Source: Stemphylium vesicarium
Lineage: Eukaryota; Ascomycota; Dothideomycetes; Pleosporales; Pleosporaceae
DNA: 64,000 bases
Assembly (NCBI GenBank): GCA_004380135.1
Contig: QXCR01000128.1
Span: 1 to 64,000, forward strand
Reading direction: 5' to 3'
This document shows positions 18,766 through 30,495 of the stretch, in pieces. The number at the start of each line of letters is the position of its first letter. Position 1 is the first letter of the stretch. The position numbers and the translations under genes were made by a program. The notes beneath the pieces were generated by a model that was given only the letters and a program-made list of their open reading frames with translations, was not told the origin of the DNA and ran no database searches.

Positions 18766-20541
18766 TTAGTCAAACACACTCCCACGACTCCACTTACTTG
18801 CCCTCCTAATCCTCTTTCCAAATACATAGAACACAAACGGTACAGGAATCAAAAGTGCAGCAAATCCACCAGTAATACTACTCGCAGGCCCAACTCCAAT
18901 GTTGTGATACATCGGCGTGACCACCAACGGGAATGCACCTGCAAAAGCGCTCCGCAGAAACGTATTCGCTGCCACCGCACTAGCCGCGTACAACGTGAAA
19001 GTATCGACGAGGTAATTCAGCGCAGCTTGGAATATTGTGAAGAAACCTGTTCCAAGCAACACCAGCCCAATGACGGGCGCAATCCAATGGAACTCCGGGT
19101 CAGCCGTCCAGCCTAGGAGGAACTGACCAGCAGAGAAGAGCACGGAGCCGAGCATCATGGGCGGCAAGCGTGCCTCGGGGACAGCACGATTGCCAGCTGC
19201 GCGGTAGACTTTGTTGTAGAGGATCTGGTTGTAAGCGTTGATGCTGCAACCGATGATTGCTCCGAGCAACATACCAAGGAAAGGTAATGTTGCGCTCACA
19301 GCGGGCCATCCTCTAATTTCTCCGAAGATGATAGGTATGCCTCCCAACATCATGTACAAGATGCCATAGCAGAAGCTGGCGTAAAGCGCGACGAGGAAGC
19401 ATATCGGCGTCATAAGAAGCTGTATGGGTCGGAGCAAGAACTTCTTCGATAGCTCCTTAATGCTGACATCCCATTCCTCGAACTTGGTGTGGAGCGCCCA
19501 GTTACCCGTCTCGTGACGGAGACGACGTGCCTTGTACACGAGTAGCTTGGGAGGATAGCATTCGTCGATAAAGATGACGTCGATGAGAAGGACGCTTGCT
19601 TGGAGGATGCCAGTGAAATACTCGGTCCAGCGCCAGCCTAGAGAGGGATCCGCAACGAACGCTGCAGAGACGATGGGACCCAGACAAGGACCTCCTACAA
19701 CCGCCATAGCGTATCCCGCCATCGCCATCGCCCGCCATGCCGGACTGTACAGATCGCCCAGTACACCGCCGGTGTTTGTGACGGGCGCACTGGCAAAGAA
19801 CGCCCCGAAGAACCGCGTAATCATGAGCGTTTGGAAATCTTTGGCTGTTGCACTGCCGAAGCTAAAACAAATTGCAACAAACATGGGCGTCAGAACGGCT
19901 ACTCGTCTTCCATACACCTCCGATAGCGGCGCCCACAACAGCGGACCGAGCCCGAAGCCGAACAGGAAGAGCGTAGTTCCCAAGACAGCGACTTGGTTGC
20001 CGACGTTGAACTCGGCTGCAATCTGCCTGGTACCAGCAGAGTACGCCGAAGAAGCCCATGTCGCACTCATGGTGGTCAACCCATACATCATTGTCGTCGT
20101 GACCTTCTTCTTCGTAGGCCAATTCATGGGCCGATAGGGATCGTCCTCTCCATCGAAGTCAACCAGGACATCCGCAGTCGTGGGTTGATGCGCCAGAAGA
20201 TGCGAGAATGGCGCAACATTGGGTCGTGTGCGTATACGAGAAAGCACGGTGTCTCGTCTGGACAGGGTCCGGCTTAAAGGTTGGCTCATGCCAGTTGATG
20301 TCGCGGCTCCTTCTCTTGCTAGGCTGCGTCGACTCCGCGATCGCGATATGCTTTCCGATAGTTCTCTTTCCGAGGGTCGGTGGCCGTCATGATCCACATC
20401 TTTCTCCACCTCGTGCTCGGTCGATGTTGTCTCTGTAGTCGATGTGCTTCTTCGCCGTGCTCGTGGCTGTCTTGCGCTCTCGATATCCATGTCTTGGTCA
20501 GATGGAGTGTTATCTGCGATTTTCTCGTCTTTGGAGTCCAT
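18766..20541 (-). CDS. MFS multidrug/polyamine-type H+ antiporter (DHA1)
   Basis: This single-exon gene encodes 591 aa from the ATG at 20541 (MDSKDEKIADNTPSDQ); the frame extends 12 codons further to a GTG, which is not a likely start. It has a long cytoplasmic Ser/Arg/Asp-rich N-terminus (about 1-115) followed by twelve predicted membrane segments. The entry motif DPYRPMNWPTKKK is typical of the fungal DHA1 family (Tpo1/Flr1-like exporters). Motif A between TM2 and TM3 reads LLWAPLSEVYGRRVAV. The motif C region in TM5 includes GYAMAVVGGPCLGPIVSAAF. Family members expel drugs, polyamines or toxic metabolites across the plasma membrane in exchange for protons. The substrate here is unknown. 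No secondary-metabolite genes are adjacent, which argues for a general detoxification role rather than a cluster exporter. Confidence 0.93.
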   Translation of the reverse strand: MDSKDEKIADNTPSDQDMDIESARQPRARRRSTSTTETTSTEHEVEKDVDHDGHRPSERELSESISRSRSRRSLAREGAATSTGMSQPLSRTLSRRDTVLSRIRTRPNVAPFSHLLAHQPTTADVLVDFDGEDDPYRPMNWPTKKKVTTTMMYGLTTMSATWASSAYSAGTRQIAAEFNVGNQVAVLGTTLFLFGFGLGPLLWAPLSEVYGRRVAVLTPMFVAICFSFGSATAKDFQTLMITRFFGAFFASAPVTNTGGVLGDLYSPAWRAMAMAGYAMAVVGGPCLGPIVSAAFVADPSLGWRWTEYFTGILQASVLLIDVIFIDECYPPKLLVYKARRLRHETGNWALHTKFEEWDVSIKELSKKFLLRPIQLLMTPICFLVALYASFCYGILYMMLGGIPIIFGEIRGWPAVSATLPFLGMLLGAIIGCSINAYNQILYNKVYRAAGNRAVPEARLPPMMLGSVLFSAGQFLLGWTADPEFHWIAPVIGLVLLGTGFFTIFQAALNYLVDTFTLYAASAVAANTFLRSAFAGAFPLVVTPMYHNIGVGPASSITGGFAALLIPVPFVFYVFGKRIRRASKWSRGSVFD

Positions 20542-21137
20542 GATGTTACTCGATGTTCTCCTGTCGACGCGCGTCACTAAAAAACGCGACTCTCAGCGTC
20601 TACTTATATCGCTCGACACTTCTCAAACGATTATATCAATTGCGCCAGACCTCGTCAGCAGCGACGGATAAGCAAAAAGAATGGTCGGTCAATGCTGGTA
20701 AGCTTTGACAGACGCTATCCTCAGCGACTGACGGTTAACATCTCCGGTCACTGTGACGTCAAATTGGGGTTGCTAAGCAATCGGGCTAACCTGTGTTGGA
20801 TTAGATCAGTCATTGCTCAGCATATTTCCCTTGTTATTTCCACGGGACCTCGGAAAATTCTCCGGTAATAGCTTTCGTACATGTCATCTCGTACGAGCGC
20901 GGTCAGGGTATTGTGTAGGAAAGGCGCAGGGCGTCGTGTTCAAATAAGGCGTCGGACTGGAAGGCGCTCCGAAAATCGGGCGACGGGGACACGACGACTG
21001 CTCTGGACTCGCACGCATCGCACTTCGAAAACACTTAATGCAGTAAAACTTATAACCATTAATTAGATGCAGCTACTGTTGGTAATATCGTGTTCCATAA
21101 GACGTTAACACACCAAGTCGATGACCCTTTGATACTT
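20542..21137. other. Intergenic region, MFS promoter side
   Basis: The region lies upstream of the minus-strand MFS gene and downstream of the minus-strand secreted protein gene. ORFs are shadows. No repeats or RNA genes are seen. Confidence 0.45.
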
Positions 21138-22240
21138 CTAAAAGGCACCAGGAGTGTTGGCGATTGCTCTAGCAGCATCGTCACAGTTCTCTCCTAGCGG
21201 CACAACGGCGCCGTAGCCGACGGTCTGTCCGCAGGCCGAGAAGCCAGCAGCGCCCTGGTAGAAACCTGAGCCGTCGGGGCTAGCCTTCTGTAAAACGGCT
21301 GTAAAGACGTCGGCGCCTGCCGAGGGACCAAGGGTGACGTTGCCAGTTCGGAATGTGGGCTGCGCGGTACTGTTGGTGAAGAAAACGACGTTTCGTTGGC
21401 ACTTAGGGGCAAGGAGGGTGACAAGGTTGCCGGTGATTAACGGCTGGTTGAGGATCTTCTTCCAAGTCGCGAGAGAGTATCGGGGCGCGGCTTGGTTGGG
21501 CTCGCTGACAAACTTGAGGTCGATCGCTTCGGAGTAGAGTCCAGGGCCGCTAGCCGGGTTGGGTGCTTGTGCCCACTTGGAGTTGATGCCTAGAGAGCCA
21601 TCACTGTAGGACTGGAATGGTGCCTTTCCGGGGATGAAAGCTCCAATTCTGGTGAGAAGACCACCGACGGTAGCTAATTCAGTGTTAGCTAACTCTGGAT
21701 CAAGTTATAGATGTCTGAACGTCTACTTACCAACCAGAGAAGGTACGAGACCGGCAACGTAACCCTGGGTTAGGTCGTCGACACCGGCAAGGTATGAGAC
21801 GAGGGGTGCGTTCAGTGGTGTCTGAGAGTCGCCGATGCCAATGTATGGAATCTGGGAGCTGGCCGTCATCAACCCAGTGGCGAGCTGCAGACCACCTTGA
21901 CGAATGTCGTTGTTCATTCCAGCGACAACCACGACGGGGTGCATACCCGCGGGCATGTTCAACTCGGCGGGTACAGGCAGCAAATTCAGTCCCCTGAGGT
22001 TGAAGAGACTTGGGAACGACTGCTGGAGGGCCTTCTTGACGTCGGCCTGGGGAACGGGAACCAAGAACCAGTCTGAATACGTTAGACATGTGCAAGTCGA
22101 GCATATGCTTCATTATACTCACTATTGCTTGAAGCCATGGTTCGGTCCTGCTGATTGTAGATGGCGACCTGATTCGGGCAAGTGGCTTGGCCAGCGACGA
22201 GACTCGCCGCGGCAAGCATTAATTGGAGAAAGCGTGCCAT
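21138..22240 (-). CDS. Secreted protein of unknown function
   Basis: Three exons (22123-22240, 21731-22072, 21138-21673) with introns of 50 and 57 bp encode 331 aa. The N-terminus is a clean signal peptide (MARFLQLMLAAASLVAGQA). The mature protein begins with TCPNQVAIYNQQDR and contains NNWFLVPVPQADVKKALQ, VPAELNMPAGMHPVVVVAGM, DIRQGGLQLATGLMTASSQI, YIGIGDSQTPLNAPLVSYLA and, near the end, CQRNVVFFTNSTAQPTF, GFSACGQTVGYGAVVP and NCDDAARAIANTPGAF. No membrane segment or GPI signal is evident. Four cysteines in the mature chain probably form disulfides. I believe such proteins are conserved among Pleosporales and related fungi, but I cannot name a domain or activity. The in-frame exon junctions and codon use make it a confident gene despite the unknown role. 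Confidence 0.85.
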
Positions 22241-23221
22241 GATGTTGATGGATCTCTGGTTTGACGAGTGAGTTGAACTACAAATTCACTATGGGGTATG
22301 TCCAATATATACAGTTACTCCACCCCACAGCCTAGCTTAGGCATACATCATGGCAACAGTCTGGTCAACGCCAACCCTCAAGGCTTACTATCGTGTCTAG
22401 GGTATACGGCCAAAGTCTAGGAATTGTGATCGGCCGTCAGCATATCTAACCTTATTCGCGGGTATCTACATCATCGCTGTTAGTTTTGGCGCTAACACAT
22501 GGCTAGTCCTTCATCCGCCCCTTTTTTTGTGAACTTTCGATCTACTCCAGTCGCCAAACCACTTTACTAGCGGGCTGGCGTTCCTGGAATTTTCGATCGA
22601 TCGACAGCCACTGACGCTCGCGGCTAGATCTGATGGTGATCCTGTTCATCTTAAGGAGCCTCACATGGCTGGAAACGCTCCGCTGTCTCTTTTTGCAGTT
22701 GCGACTGTGGAACGCACGTAGCCATGCACGAGTCACTGTCACACAAAGATAACTTCGTGTCCAAATGGCGTTGTGTCGGAAATCCCGAGGTTCAACATGA
22801 CATCAGAGTTGTGTCTAGAAACCATAATTCGCCGTCCATTGTGCGCCACGCATGTAGAGGGACCTTTGATCGACAGGCGGAGAATTCTGTCATGGACAAT
22901 CTATGGGACCGGCATGTTATGCTCCGAACCACTATCATCTCCCGGACCGAACCTGAGCCACAAAGTCATGGAAATGTGATCGAGGCCAACATGGCAAACA
23001 TGGTCAGTCATGCATTCTCTGGCTTAGCGTCCAAATCAACCTTTCCATCTCCCAACAATGACTGCATTGTAATCTCATAACATTCTATCGCGCATCTTCA
23101 GCGCCTCATTCTCCACATCCGTCTTAACCGGTAACAAGAATCAAGGCACGCAACGTTGCGCATTACTAGCAACAACCCAGAAAACCAAACTTTACCAAAC
23201 CCCCGGGGACGCAGACACCTG
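22241..23221. other. Intergenic region, no gene seen
   Basis: The region is about 980 bp between two minus-strand genes. It contains the promoter of the secreted protein gene (with a TATATA-like word near 22307). ORFs at 22542-23080 lack protein character on both strands. Confidence 0.45.
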
Positions 23222-24226
23222 TCAGTTCTCCATATGATCGTCTCGTCCACCTTCGCTGTGCCCATGCGCATCGCACATATGCTGCACCAATCCCTTTTCC
23301 GTCCAAATTTCGCATACGCGAAGATCCATTACATCCTGCCAGCGCGGCACGCGTCTCGTCGCTTTATTGGCAGCCTTTTCATCCTCCTCCTTGCAGAACT
23401 TGCACAGTGAGCCGTACACGGAATCCATGCTCGTCCTACTCAGCCAAAGCGCAACAACAACACTGATACTCTTGCCCAGCACCCGATTTACAGCGCGCTC
23501 CTGCTCCGACATGTTCTCGGCTACTATACGCTTCCCATCCGGAACGCAGTCCATATCGACCCACACATCGCCTGGATGGACCCGGAGAACAGTGCACATG
23601 GCCGTTCCATTCGCCGCCGGGCGAACGAGCGCATAGTGTCCCGGTACGGGCGTAAAAATGGGTGTTTTCTTGTCTTTCTGGATAGCAACAACGGGCTCAC
23701 CATCAATATGTCCTGAAGAGACCCAGTCTCCGTCGGCATCAGATGTGAGTCTCCAAGGCGCTATTTTGCCGTTGCAGGCCCCGTTTTGGTTGAGACAGAT
23801 GCGCCGGCAGGTGAAGAGGCAGATGTAGTGGGCTAGGGCACCGCAGTCGGCGCAGTATTGCTCGCATAGCGCGTTGAAGAGGTCGGAGATGGTGTGTTTG
23901 TCGTGGCTACCGATGGCAACCGCCATGCGCAGGGTCATTGGTGCGTTCGTGTCGACTTTCTGGTACTCGAGGACAGAGTTGACGAGGCTCATGGCTGGCT
24001 TGCTGACTCGGCGGATGGTCAGGAGCGACTTGATGTCGAGGGAAGAGATGATTTGTTGCTGAAGCTCGGTTGGTAGGGCGTCTAGACAACCCAGAGACGC
24101 GGTCGGTGGACATGTGGCGTCGTGCTTTCCATGATCGAGTGGACAGCGAGCTTCTAGGATGGGCTCCTTGGTGGTGTACTTTTTCAGGTGCGTAATGGTT
24201 GATTGTCTGACTTGATCGCGATCCAT
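23222..24226 (-). CDS. F-box protein with Cys-rich region
   Basis: This single-exon gene encodes 334 aa from the ATG at 24226 (MDRDQVRQSTITHLKKY). The frame is open for a further 51 codons upstream, starting at a TTG, but that part is repetitive and probably 5' UTR. The F-box is at about residues 50-85: LGCLDALPTELQQQIISSLD, IKSLLTIRRVSKPAMSLVNS, followed by EYQKV. Next comes a helical region with LFNALCEQYCADCGALAHYI and CLFTCRRICLNQNGAC, in which several Cys could bind zinc. F-box proteins bridge Skp1-Cul1 ubiquitin ligases to targets; the target is unknown. It belongs to a lineage-expanded fungal family and has a decayed relative 5 kb away at 17.7-18.5 kb. The start choice rests on ATG context and on alignment with the relative. 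Confidence 0.8.
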   Translation of the reverse strand: MDRDQVRQSTITHLKKYTTKEPILEARCPLDHGKHDATCPPTASLGCLDALPTELQQQIISSLDIKSLLTIRRVSKPAMSLVNSVLEYQKVDTNAPMTLRMAVAIGSHDKHTISDLFNALCEQYCADCGALAHYICLFTCRRICLNQNGACNGKIAPWRLTSDADGDWVSSGHIDGEPVVAIQKDKKTPIFTPVPGHYALVRPAANGTAMCTVLRVHPGDVWVDMDCVPDGKRIVAENMSEQERAVNRVLGKSISVVVALWLSRTSMDSVYGSLCKFCKEEDEKAANKATRRVPRWQDVMDLRVCEIWTEKGLVQHMCDAHGHSEGGRDDHMEN

Positions 24227-24898
24227 GTTGGAGGTGAGTTCGTCGATGAAGGCGAGTAGGTCTTTGAAAGTGGGTCGGTCGTTGAAGGTGAGTAGATCGT
24301 TAGGTGTAGCGTCTAGGAGTATGAGGTAGGTGGGTATATATCGAGAGGTCAAGTCTGTGGGAAAAATAAAGTTCCTCAACTGGGTGTTGACGCTAGATGA
24401 AAAGCTTGGATTCGCAGTGCTTCTGTTAACTAGGGCTTCTTACAGGCGAAGTTTGGGTTGCTTGTTCACAGCAGCTCATGAAGCTCTCCCAATCTATGCG
24501 CATAGTGAAACGATGACCTCAAGCCAGCCAGCTTGTGAGTACCGAATACCCAGTCTTATTGACGCCTTCAGAGTACCCCGTTTGTGGTTTCACTATTCTC
24601 TGAATTTCTGTACAAGGACCATCGCCCTCGCTCTTCCTCACGTCGACAAGCTCTTCGTGTCTCCATCCAACAAAATATGTTATTGAAGATTGACCTGCAA
24701 ACAGGTGATGGAGCAGTCGGGATCCGCGAGGTCACATAGTTTGTCAAGGGTGAACGGTGGACCAACAGAAGAGACGGCGAGCGATAATGTAGCTGGGGTA
24801 AGCAAAGATATCGTCACATGTGGCGGATGCACCCAGACTACGACGGAAGACAAAAAGAGACAAGAGGAGGATGGAAACGCAAAAAAAAGAATGTACAA
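24227..24898. other. Intergenic region between F-box gene and tRNA
   Basis: The region contains the F-box promoter and the downstream flank of the minus-strand tRNA. The run of A's at 24881-24888 corresponds to a T-run on the minus strand just after the tRNA 3' end and may serve as its RNA polymerase III terminator. Confidence 0.45.
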
Positions 24899-25005
24899 GC
24901 CCGACGTGGGGGTCGAACCCACAACCTTGAGATGTACTGAGTTATCGTGTCTGTTAGACCGTGAAGACTAAGAGTCTCACGCTCTACCGATTGAGCTAGC
25001 CGGGC
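24899..25005 (-). tRNA. tRNA-Lys (anticodon CUU) with a 35-nt intron
   Basis: On the minus strand the gene starts GCCCGGC at 25005 and ends GTCGGGC at 24899, forming a 7-bp acceptor stem with one G-U pair. The D-arm is GCTCAATCGGTAGAGC, the anticodon stem TGAGA pairs with TCTCA, and the T-arm is TGTGGGTTCGACCCCCAC-like with the invariant GGTTCGA. The anticodon loop reads CTCTTA, then a 35-nt intron (24934-24968), then A. The intron sits one base 3' of the anticodon, the canonical eukaryotic nuclear tRNA intron position removed by the Sen endonuclease. Without the intron the tRNA is 72 nt. The anticodon CTT decodes AAG, the dominant Lys codon in this GC-rich genome. Confidence 0.93.
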
Positions 25006-26376
25006 TATTACTGTTGTTCGATGGAGGGATGAAAACATGTTAAATTAATATAGATATTCCCTGACATAAAAGAGGCGTGGAAGCCACGAGATGTTCGAAA
25101 AATATCTTGGTGGGGTAAGCGGGTGATGGTGGGGGTGAAGGAAAATTCTCGCGGCGGGACGGTTGATATTTCCACTAGCGGACCACCAACCATGGTTGTG
25201 CTCGGTAGGCTGCCATGTCGTACCAATCGGGACGGTTAATCAGGTGTTTGGCCATGTCTTCGCGTGGTGCATTGGGGGCTTGTCGATGTTGTGGAATCAT
25301 ATTGTACGACTGATTACTTTCTGACAACGATTAGTAGTCGTGTAGCATTGAGGAGACGTATGGTTAGGTGCGGGGCTTGGTAGGGGCTATTTTAGGAGTG
25401 GCTACTCTGCTACTAGATAGCGTTCCGAGACCTCAGCCACGCCAACTTGTAGCTACGCCTTGCAATACGGGTGGCCTTGCTGCGAGGTGTCTGATGCCAA
25501 CATGAGTAAGATTGCGCTGCGTCTCTATCGTACTTTCAAATTGTACAAGAAGTCTGCACCGTGCAAGTCTAGAATTGACTTTATAGTGCGCCGCGTGGCC
25601 GGGTCGTCGTTCTCGGCATGGTAGAGACAGACGCGGCAGCACAGAGCACTATTGCGGGAAATTGAGATGTCCGCCTTGGAATCGTATCGCATCGTGATGA
25701 CTATCGGCAGCCTTTATACAGGACGATGGAGACGAATGAACTTGGGCGAGGCACAAACCAATCAGCAACGATGGCGTATTATCTTTGATTCGTAAACTCC
25801 AACTATCCCTTAACGTAGAGTTCAGTCGAGTTAAAGTCAGCTGTAGAGGTCGCTTGGCGCAACGTCAGTGTGCTCCACCAAATGTGCTCCCCACAGGTGG
25901 CGCCGCGTAATGGCATGGACAGGAGTAGGTGCAGCTTGAGCAAAGCACTAGGGCGCTCATACTATTCGTCGATATAGCGAGACACCAGGGGCGCGGTTGC
26001 AGCAGCTGGTGCAGGGTAATCGTTTAGGCACTGCCTCAGCACTCGGGTCCGTGCCTACATCTTTCAACGTCTCGACGAACGGCCAAAGATTAAGCTCGCA
26101 AACAAACCCGAGGACTATTTCCCAGCCCGCACAGCGGACAAGTGACGTTCGCTTTTGTACGGTACCAACGCCATCACGATAACTCGAGCGCGCATTCCCT
26201 CCCTCGCCCCGAAAAGCCGGCCAAGTAGGGTATCCTCTGCTGCTGCTGCTACTCCTACTACTGCTGCTGCATCATCCCCGACCACACGCGCGCATCGATA
26301 TATCGGCGGCTCTCCCATGAAGTAGCCTCGACACGCGCCGAGCGGAGAACGACGCCCACGACGACATCCGGCCGCT
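25006..26376. other. Intergenic region upstream of the DRS2-type gene
   Basis: No gene is seen in about 1.4 kb. Just before the flippase ATG lies a CTG/CTA trinucleotide-rich tract (26237-26270) in the presumed 5' UTR. Open frames near 25433-25642 and 26115-26523 on the minus strand are GC-rich shadows. Confidence 0.45.
26237..26270. repeat. Interrupted CTG/CTA microsatellite
   Basis: Four CTG-type units, a CTACTCCTACTA interruption and three more CTG units lie in the presumed 5' UTR of the P4-ATPase gene. Confidence 0.7.
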
Positions 26377-29300
26377 ATGGCCAGCAGGCCGCCAGGTGGA
26401 GCGTCTCACAGCGAGAACCTGATCGACTTTGACGACAATCAACCCACATATTACTCGGGCGCGCCGCCCCCCGCAAACGACCATGACCTGCTGCACCGCT
26501 ACGACATAGACAGCTCCGATCAACCGCCGCAGGGCCGGCCCTCGGTCTCGTACGATGATTTTGTTGGTGGTGGACGGTCGACGGCGGGTCTGCCGGGCGG
26601 GCCTGGCGCTCCCGCTGCTGGTAACACGCCGTATCTGGGTGGCACCACCAACAACAGCAGAGCCTATTCGCAGACGTCAGACCTGCACAACTACCAGCGA
26701 TACTCGGATGCCGACATTCCCGCCGACGACGATGCCTCAGCGCAGGGCTACTACGCTGCCGGCGGCGCCTATGACCAGGCCTCGCCGGGCATGCAGCGCG
26801 GGGGATCCAAGAAGGCGCATAACCGGAATAGTATTCTGAGCCTCGGAGGTGGCCTCACGGGAAGAGTCAAGAACATGTTGGGCCGCAATTCCCAGTACTC
26901 GGAGATGGACCTGCCACTGACCGAGAATGCCGCGCACCAGCAGCAGCCGAACGCAAACGAGCCCGCGGGCACCTACGACGACGGCCAGTCGGCAAAGAAG
27001 AAGCAAGGCCTGGGCACCTTCAAGTTTGGCTTTGGCAGAGGCGCGCCCGACCCGTCGACACTCGGCCCCCGCATAATACACCTGAACAACCCGCCCGCCA
27101 ACTCGGCCAACAAGTACGTCGACAACCACATCTCCACGTCCAAGTACAACGTCGTCACCTTCCTCCCCAAATTCCTCTACGAGCAGTTCTCCAAGTATGC
27201 CAACCTCTTCTTCCTGTTTACCGCCGTCCTTCAACAGATACCCGGTATCTCGCCCACGTCGCGATATACCACCATCGTGCCCCTCGGCATTGTCTTGCTC
27301 GTCTCGGCTGTCAAGGAGTACGTGGAAGACTACCGCCGGAAACAGTCCGACTCGGATCTGAACAACTCCAAAGCCCAGGTCCTCAAAGGCTCGTCCTTTG
27401 TGGATACCAAGTGGGTCAATGTGGCAGTCGGGGACATTGTGCGCGTCGAATCTGAGAACCCTTTCCCGACCGATCTCGTCCTCCTCGCCTCTTCCGAACC
27501 CGAGGGTCTGTGCTACATCGAGACGGCCAACTTGGATGGCGAGACGAACCTCAAGATTAAGCAGGCTATCCCTGAGACGGCCGACTTTGTGAGTCCGGCT
27601 GAACTGGCGAGACTCGGCGGCAGAATACGGTCCGAGCAGCCCAACAGCAGTCTGTACACGTATGAAGCCACCCTGACCATCGCGGCCGGCGGAGGAGAAA
27701 AGGAACTGCCTCTGGCACCCGATCAGCTATTGCTACGTGGAGCCACTCTTCGAAACACTCCCTGGATCCACGGTGTCGTTGTTTTCACCGGGCACGAGAC
27801 TAAGCTCATGCGAAACGCGACCGCTACACCTATCAAAACTACAGCAGTCGAGAGAATGGTCAACAAGCAGATTCTCATGTTGGTCTTGATTCTCATCGCC
27901 CTCAGTGTCATCAGTTCTATTGGTGATGTTGTCATCCAATCCACCCAAAGAGACAGCCTCGAATATCTCCGGCTCGAAACTTTCAATGGCGCCAAGCAGT
28001 TCTTCCGCGACTTGTTGACATACTGGGTTCTGTACTCCAACTTGGTCCCCATCTCGCTTTTCGTGACCATTGAGATTGTAAAGTACTACACTGGCAGTCT
28101 TATTGATTCTGACCTCGATATTTACTACGAACCGACAGACACACCGGCCAAATGTAGGACTTCGTCTTTGGTGGAAGAGCTAGGCCAGATTGAATACATC
28201 TTCTCAGACAAGACGGGTACCTTGACGTGCAACATGATGGAGTTCAAGCAGTCCACCATCGCTGGCATCCAGTATGCCGACGAAGTGCCCGAAGATAGAC
28301 GTGCCACTGTCGAAGACGGCGTTGAGGTGGGAATTCACGACTTCAAGCAGCTCGAGCAAAACCGACAAACGCATCGCAACAAGTACATCATCGACCAGTT
28401 CCTCACTCTCCTAGCAACATGCCACACGGTTATTCCCGAAAGAAAGGGCGAAAAGGCCGCTATCAAGTACCAAGCTGCCTCTCCTGATGAGGGTGCGTTG
28501 GTGGAAGGCGCTGTAACCCTCGGCTACAGGTTCATCGCCAGAAAGCCGCGTGCTGTCATCATTGAAGTCGACGGTCGTGAACTGGAATATGAACTTCTCG
28601 CCGTCTGCGAATTCAACTCCACCCGAAAGAGAATGTCCACCCTCTTCCGCACGCCTGAAGGCAAGATCGTTTGCTACACCAAGGGTGCTGATACCGTCAT
28701 CTTGGAGAGACTTTCAAAGGACAACCCTCACGTGGAGACGACATTGACGCACCTTGAAGAGTACGCTTCCGAAGGACTCCGGACTCTCTGTCTTGCCATG
28801 CGCGAGATTCCCGAGGACGAGTTCCAGAATTGGTGGTCCATCTTCAATACTGCACAGACAACCGTTAGCGGCAACCGCGCAGAGGAACTTGACAAGGCTG
28901 CTGAGCTCATCGAACGCGACATGACTCTACTTGGTGCGACTGCCATCGAGGACAAACTGCAAGACGGCGTGCCAGACACTATTGCTACCCTCCAATCCGC
29001 CGGTATCAAGGTCTGGGTTCTGACTGGCGATCGTCAAGAAACTGCCATCAACATCGGTATGAGTTGCAAGCTAATCAGCGAGGACATGAGTCTTCTCATC
29101 ATCAACGAGGAAAATAAGGAAGACACTCGAGACAACATTCGCAAGAAATACCAAGCTATCACTAGCCAGAGCCAAGGCGGGGCAGAGATGGATGTTCTTG
29201 CCCTAGTCATTGACGGAAAGTCACTGACCTACGCCCTTGAGCGCGATCTTGAGAAGGAGTTCTTGGATCTCGCCGTCAAGTGCAAGGCTGTCATCTGTTG

Positions 29301-30495
29301 CCGTGTGTCTCCCCTCCAAAAAGCTCTTGTTGTCAAGCTAGTCAAGCGCCATCTCAAATCCATCCTACTGGCCATCGGTGACGGAGCCAACGACGTCTCC
29401 ATGATTCAGGCTGCCCACGTGGGTGTCGGTATCAGCGGTGTCGAAGGTCTCCAGGCAGCTCGCAGTGCAGATATCGCTATTGGTCAATTTCGTTACCTGC
29501 GCAAGCTCCTTCTCGTCCACGGCTCATGGAGCTACCAGCGCGTCAGCAAGGTCATCTTGTACTCTTTCTACAAGAATATTGCCATGTTCATGACGCAGTT
29601 TTGGTACTCGTTCCAAAACGGCTTCTCTGGGCAGATTATCTACGAATCTTGGACACTGACCTTCTACAACGTCTTCTTCACCGCTGCGCCGCCTTTCGTT
29701 CTGGGTATCTTCGATCAGTTCGTGAGCGCACGCTTACTTGATCGATACCCACAACTCTATCGCCTCAGTCAGTCTGGTGTGTTCTTCAAGATGCACTCGT
29801 TCTGGTCCTGGGTCGGCAACGGTTTCTACCACTCGCTCATTCTCTACTTTGGCGCGCAAGCTTTCATCCTCTGGGACTGGCCGCAATGGGATGGCCGTAA
29901 TGCAGGCCATTGGGTCTGGGGCACAGCTTCCTACACTGCCAACCTTGCGACTGTCTTGCTTAAAGCTTCTCTCATTACCAACATCTGGACAAAGTACACC
30001 GTGCTGGCTATTCCGGGCTCGATGCTTCTCTGGTTCATCCTAATGCCAATCTACGCCGTCGTAGCGCCAAAGATAAACATTTCTAACGAGTATGTCGGCG
30101 TCATCGAGCGACTCTTCCCTGACCCACGATTCTGGGCAATGGTCGTAGTGTTACCACCGCTCTGCTTGATACGTGACTTCGCCTGGAAATATTGCAAGCG
30201 CATGTACTTCCCACAGAGCTACCATCATGTCCAGGAGATTCAAAAGTACAACATCCAGGATTATCGACCAAGGTATGCCATGTTACTTCCCTTTTCATGA
30301 ATACCATACTTACGAACGCCTAGAATGGAGCAGTTCCAGAAAGCCATTCGGAAAGTACGACAGGTGCAGCGTATGCGCAAACAGCGTGGTTACGCATTCT
30401 CTCAGACGGACGAGTCGCAAGCGAGGGTCTTGCAAGCATATGATACCACACAGCAGAGAGGAAGATATGGAGAAATGGCAAGTTCGCGAAAATAG
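26377..30495 (+). CDS. DRS2: P4-type ATPase, phospholipid flippase of Drs2 type
   Basis: Two exons (26377-30272 and 30324-30495) with a 51-bp intron encode 1355 aa. P4-ATPases flip phosphatidylserine and phosphatidylethanolamine to the cytosolic leaflet; Drs2 acts at the trans-Golgi/endosomes with a Cdc50-family subunit and is needed for vesicle budding. Evidence: a long disordered N-terminus with NLIDFDD, the P4 entry sequence YVDNHISTSKYNVVTFLPKF followed by LYEQF, DGETNLK in the actuator domain, phosphorylation motif DKTGT (Asp611), KGADTVI in the nucleotide-binding domain, GDGANDVSMIQAAHVGVGI (from 1001) and about ten membrane segments. The tail read from exon 2 (RMEQFQKAIRKVRQVQRMR, then RGYAFSQTDES and QQRGRYGEM) matches the regulatory C-terminus of Drs2 orthologues, which supports the splice. 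Unspliced, the frame ends 9 codons into the intron. Confidence 0.96.

Noticed and set aside
19574..20137. 187-aa plus-strand frame inside the MFS gene
   Set aside because: It is the antisense shadow of a 591-aa transporter with all family motifs.
24227..24379. 51-residue N-terminal extension of the F-box gene
   Set aside because: It begins with TTG, is internally repetitive and precedes the normal family start. More likely 5' UTR.
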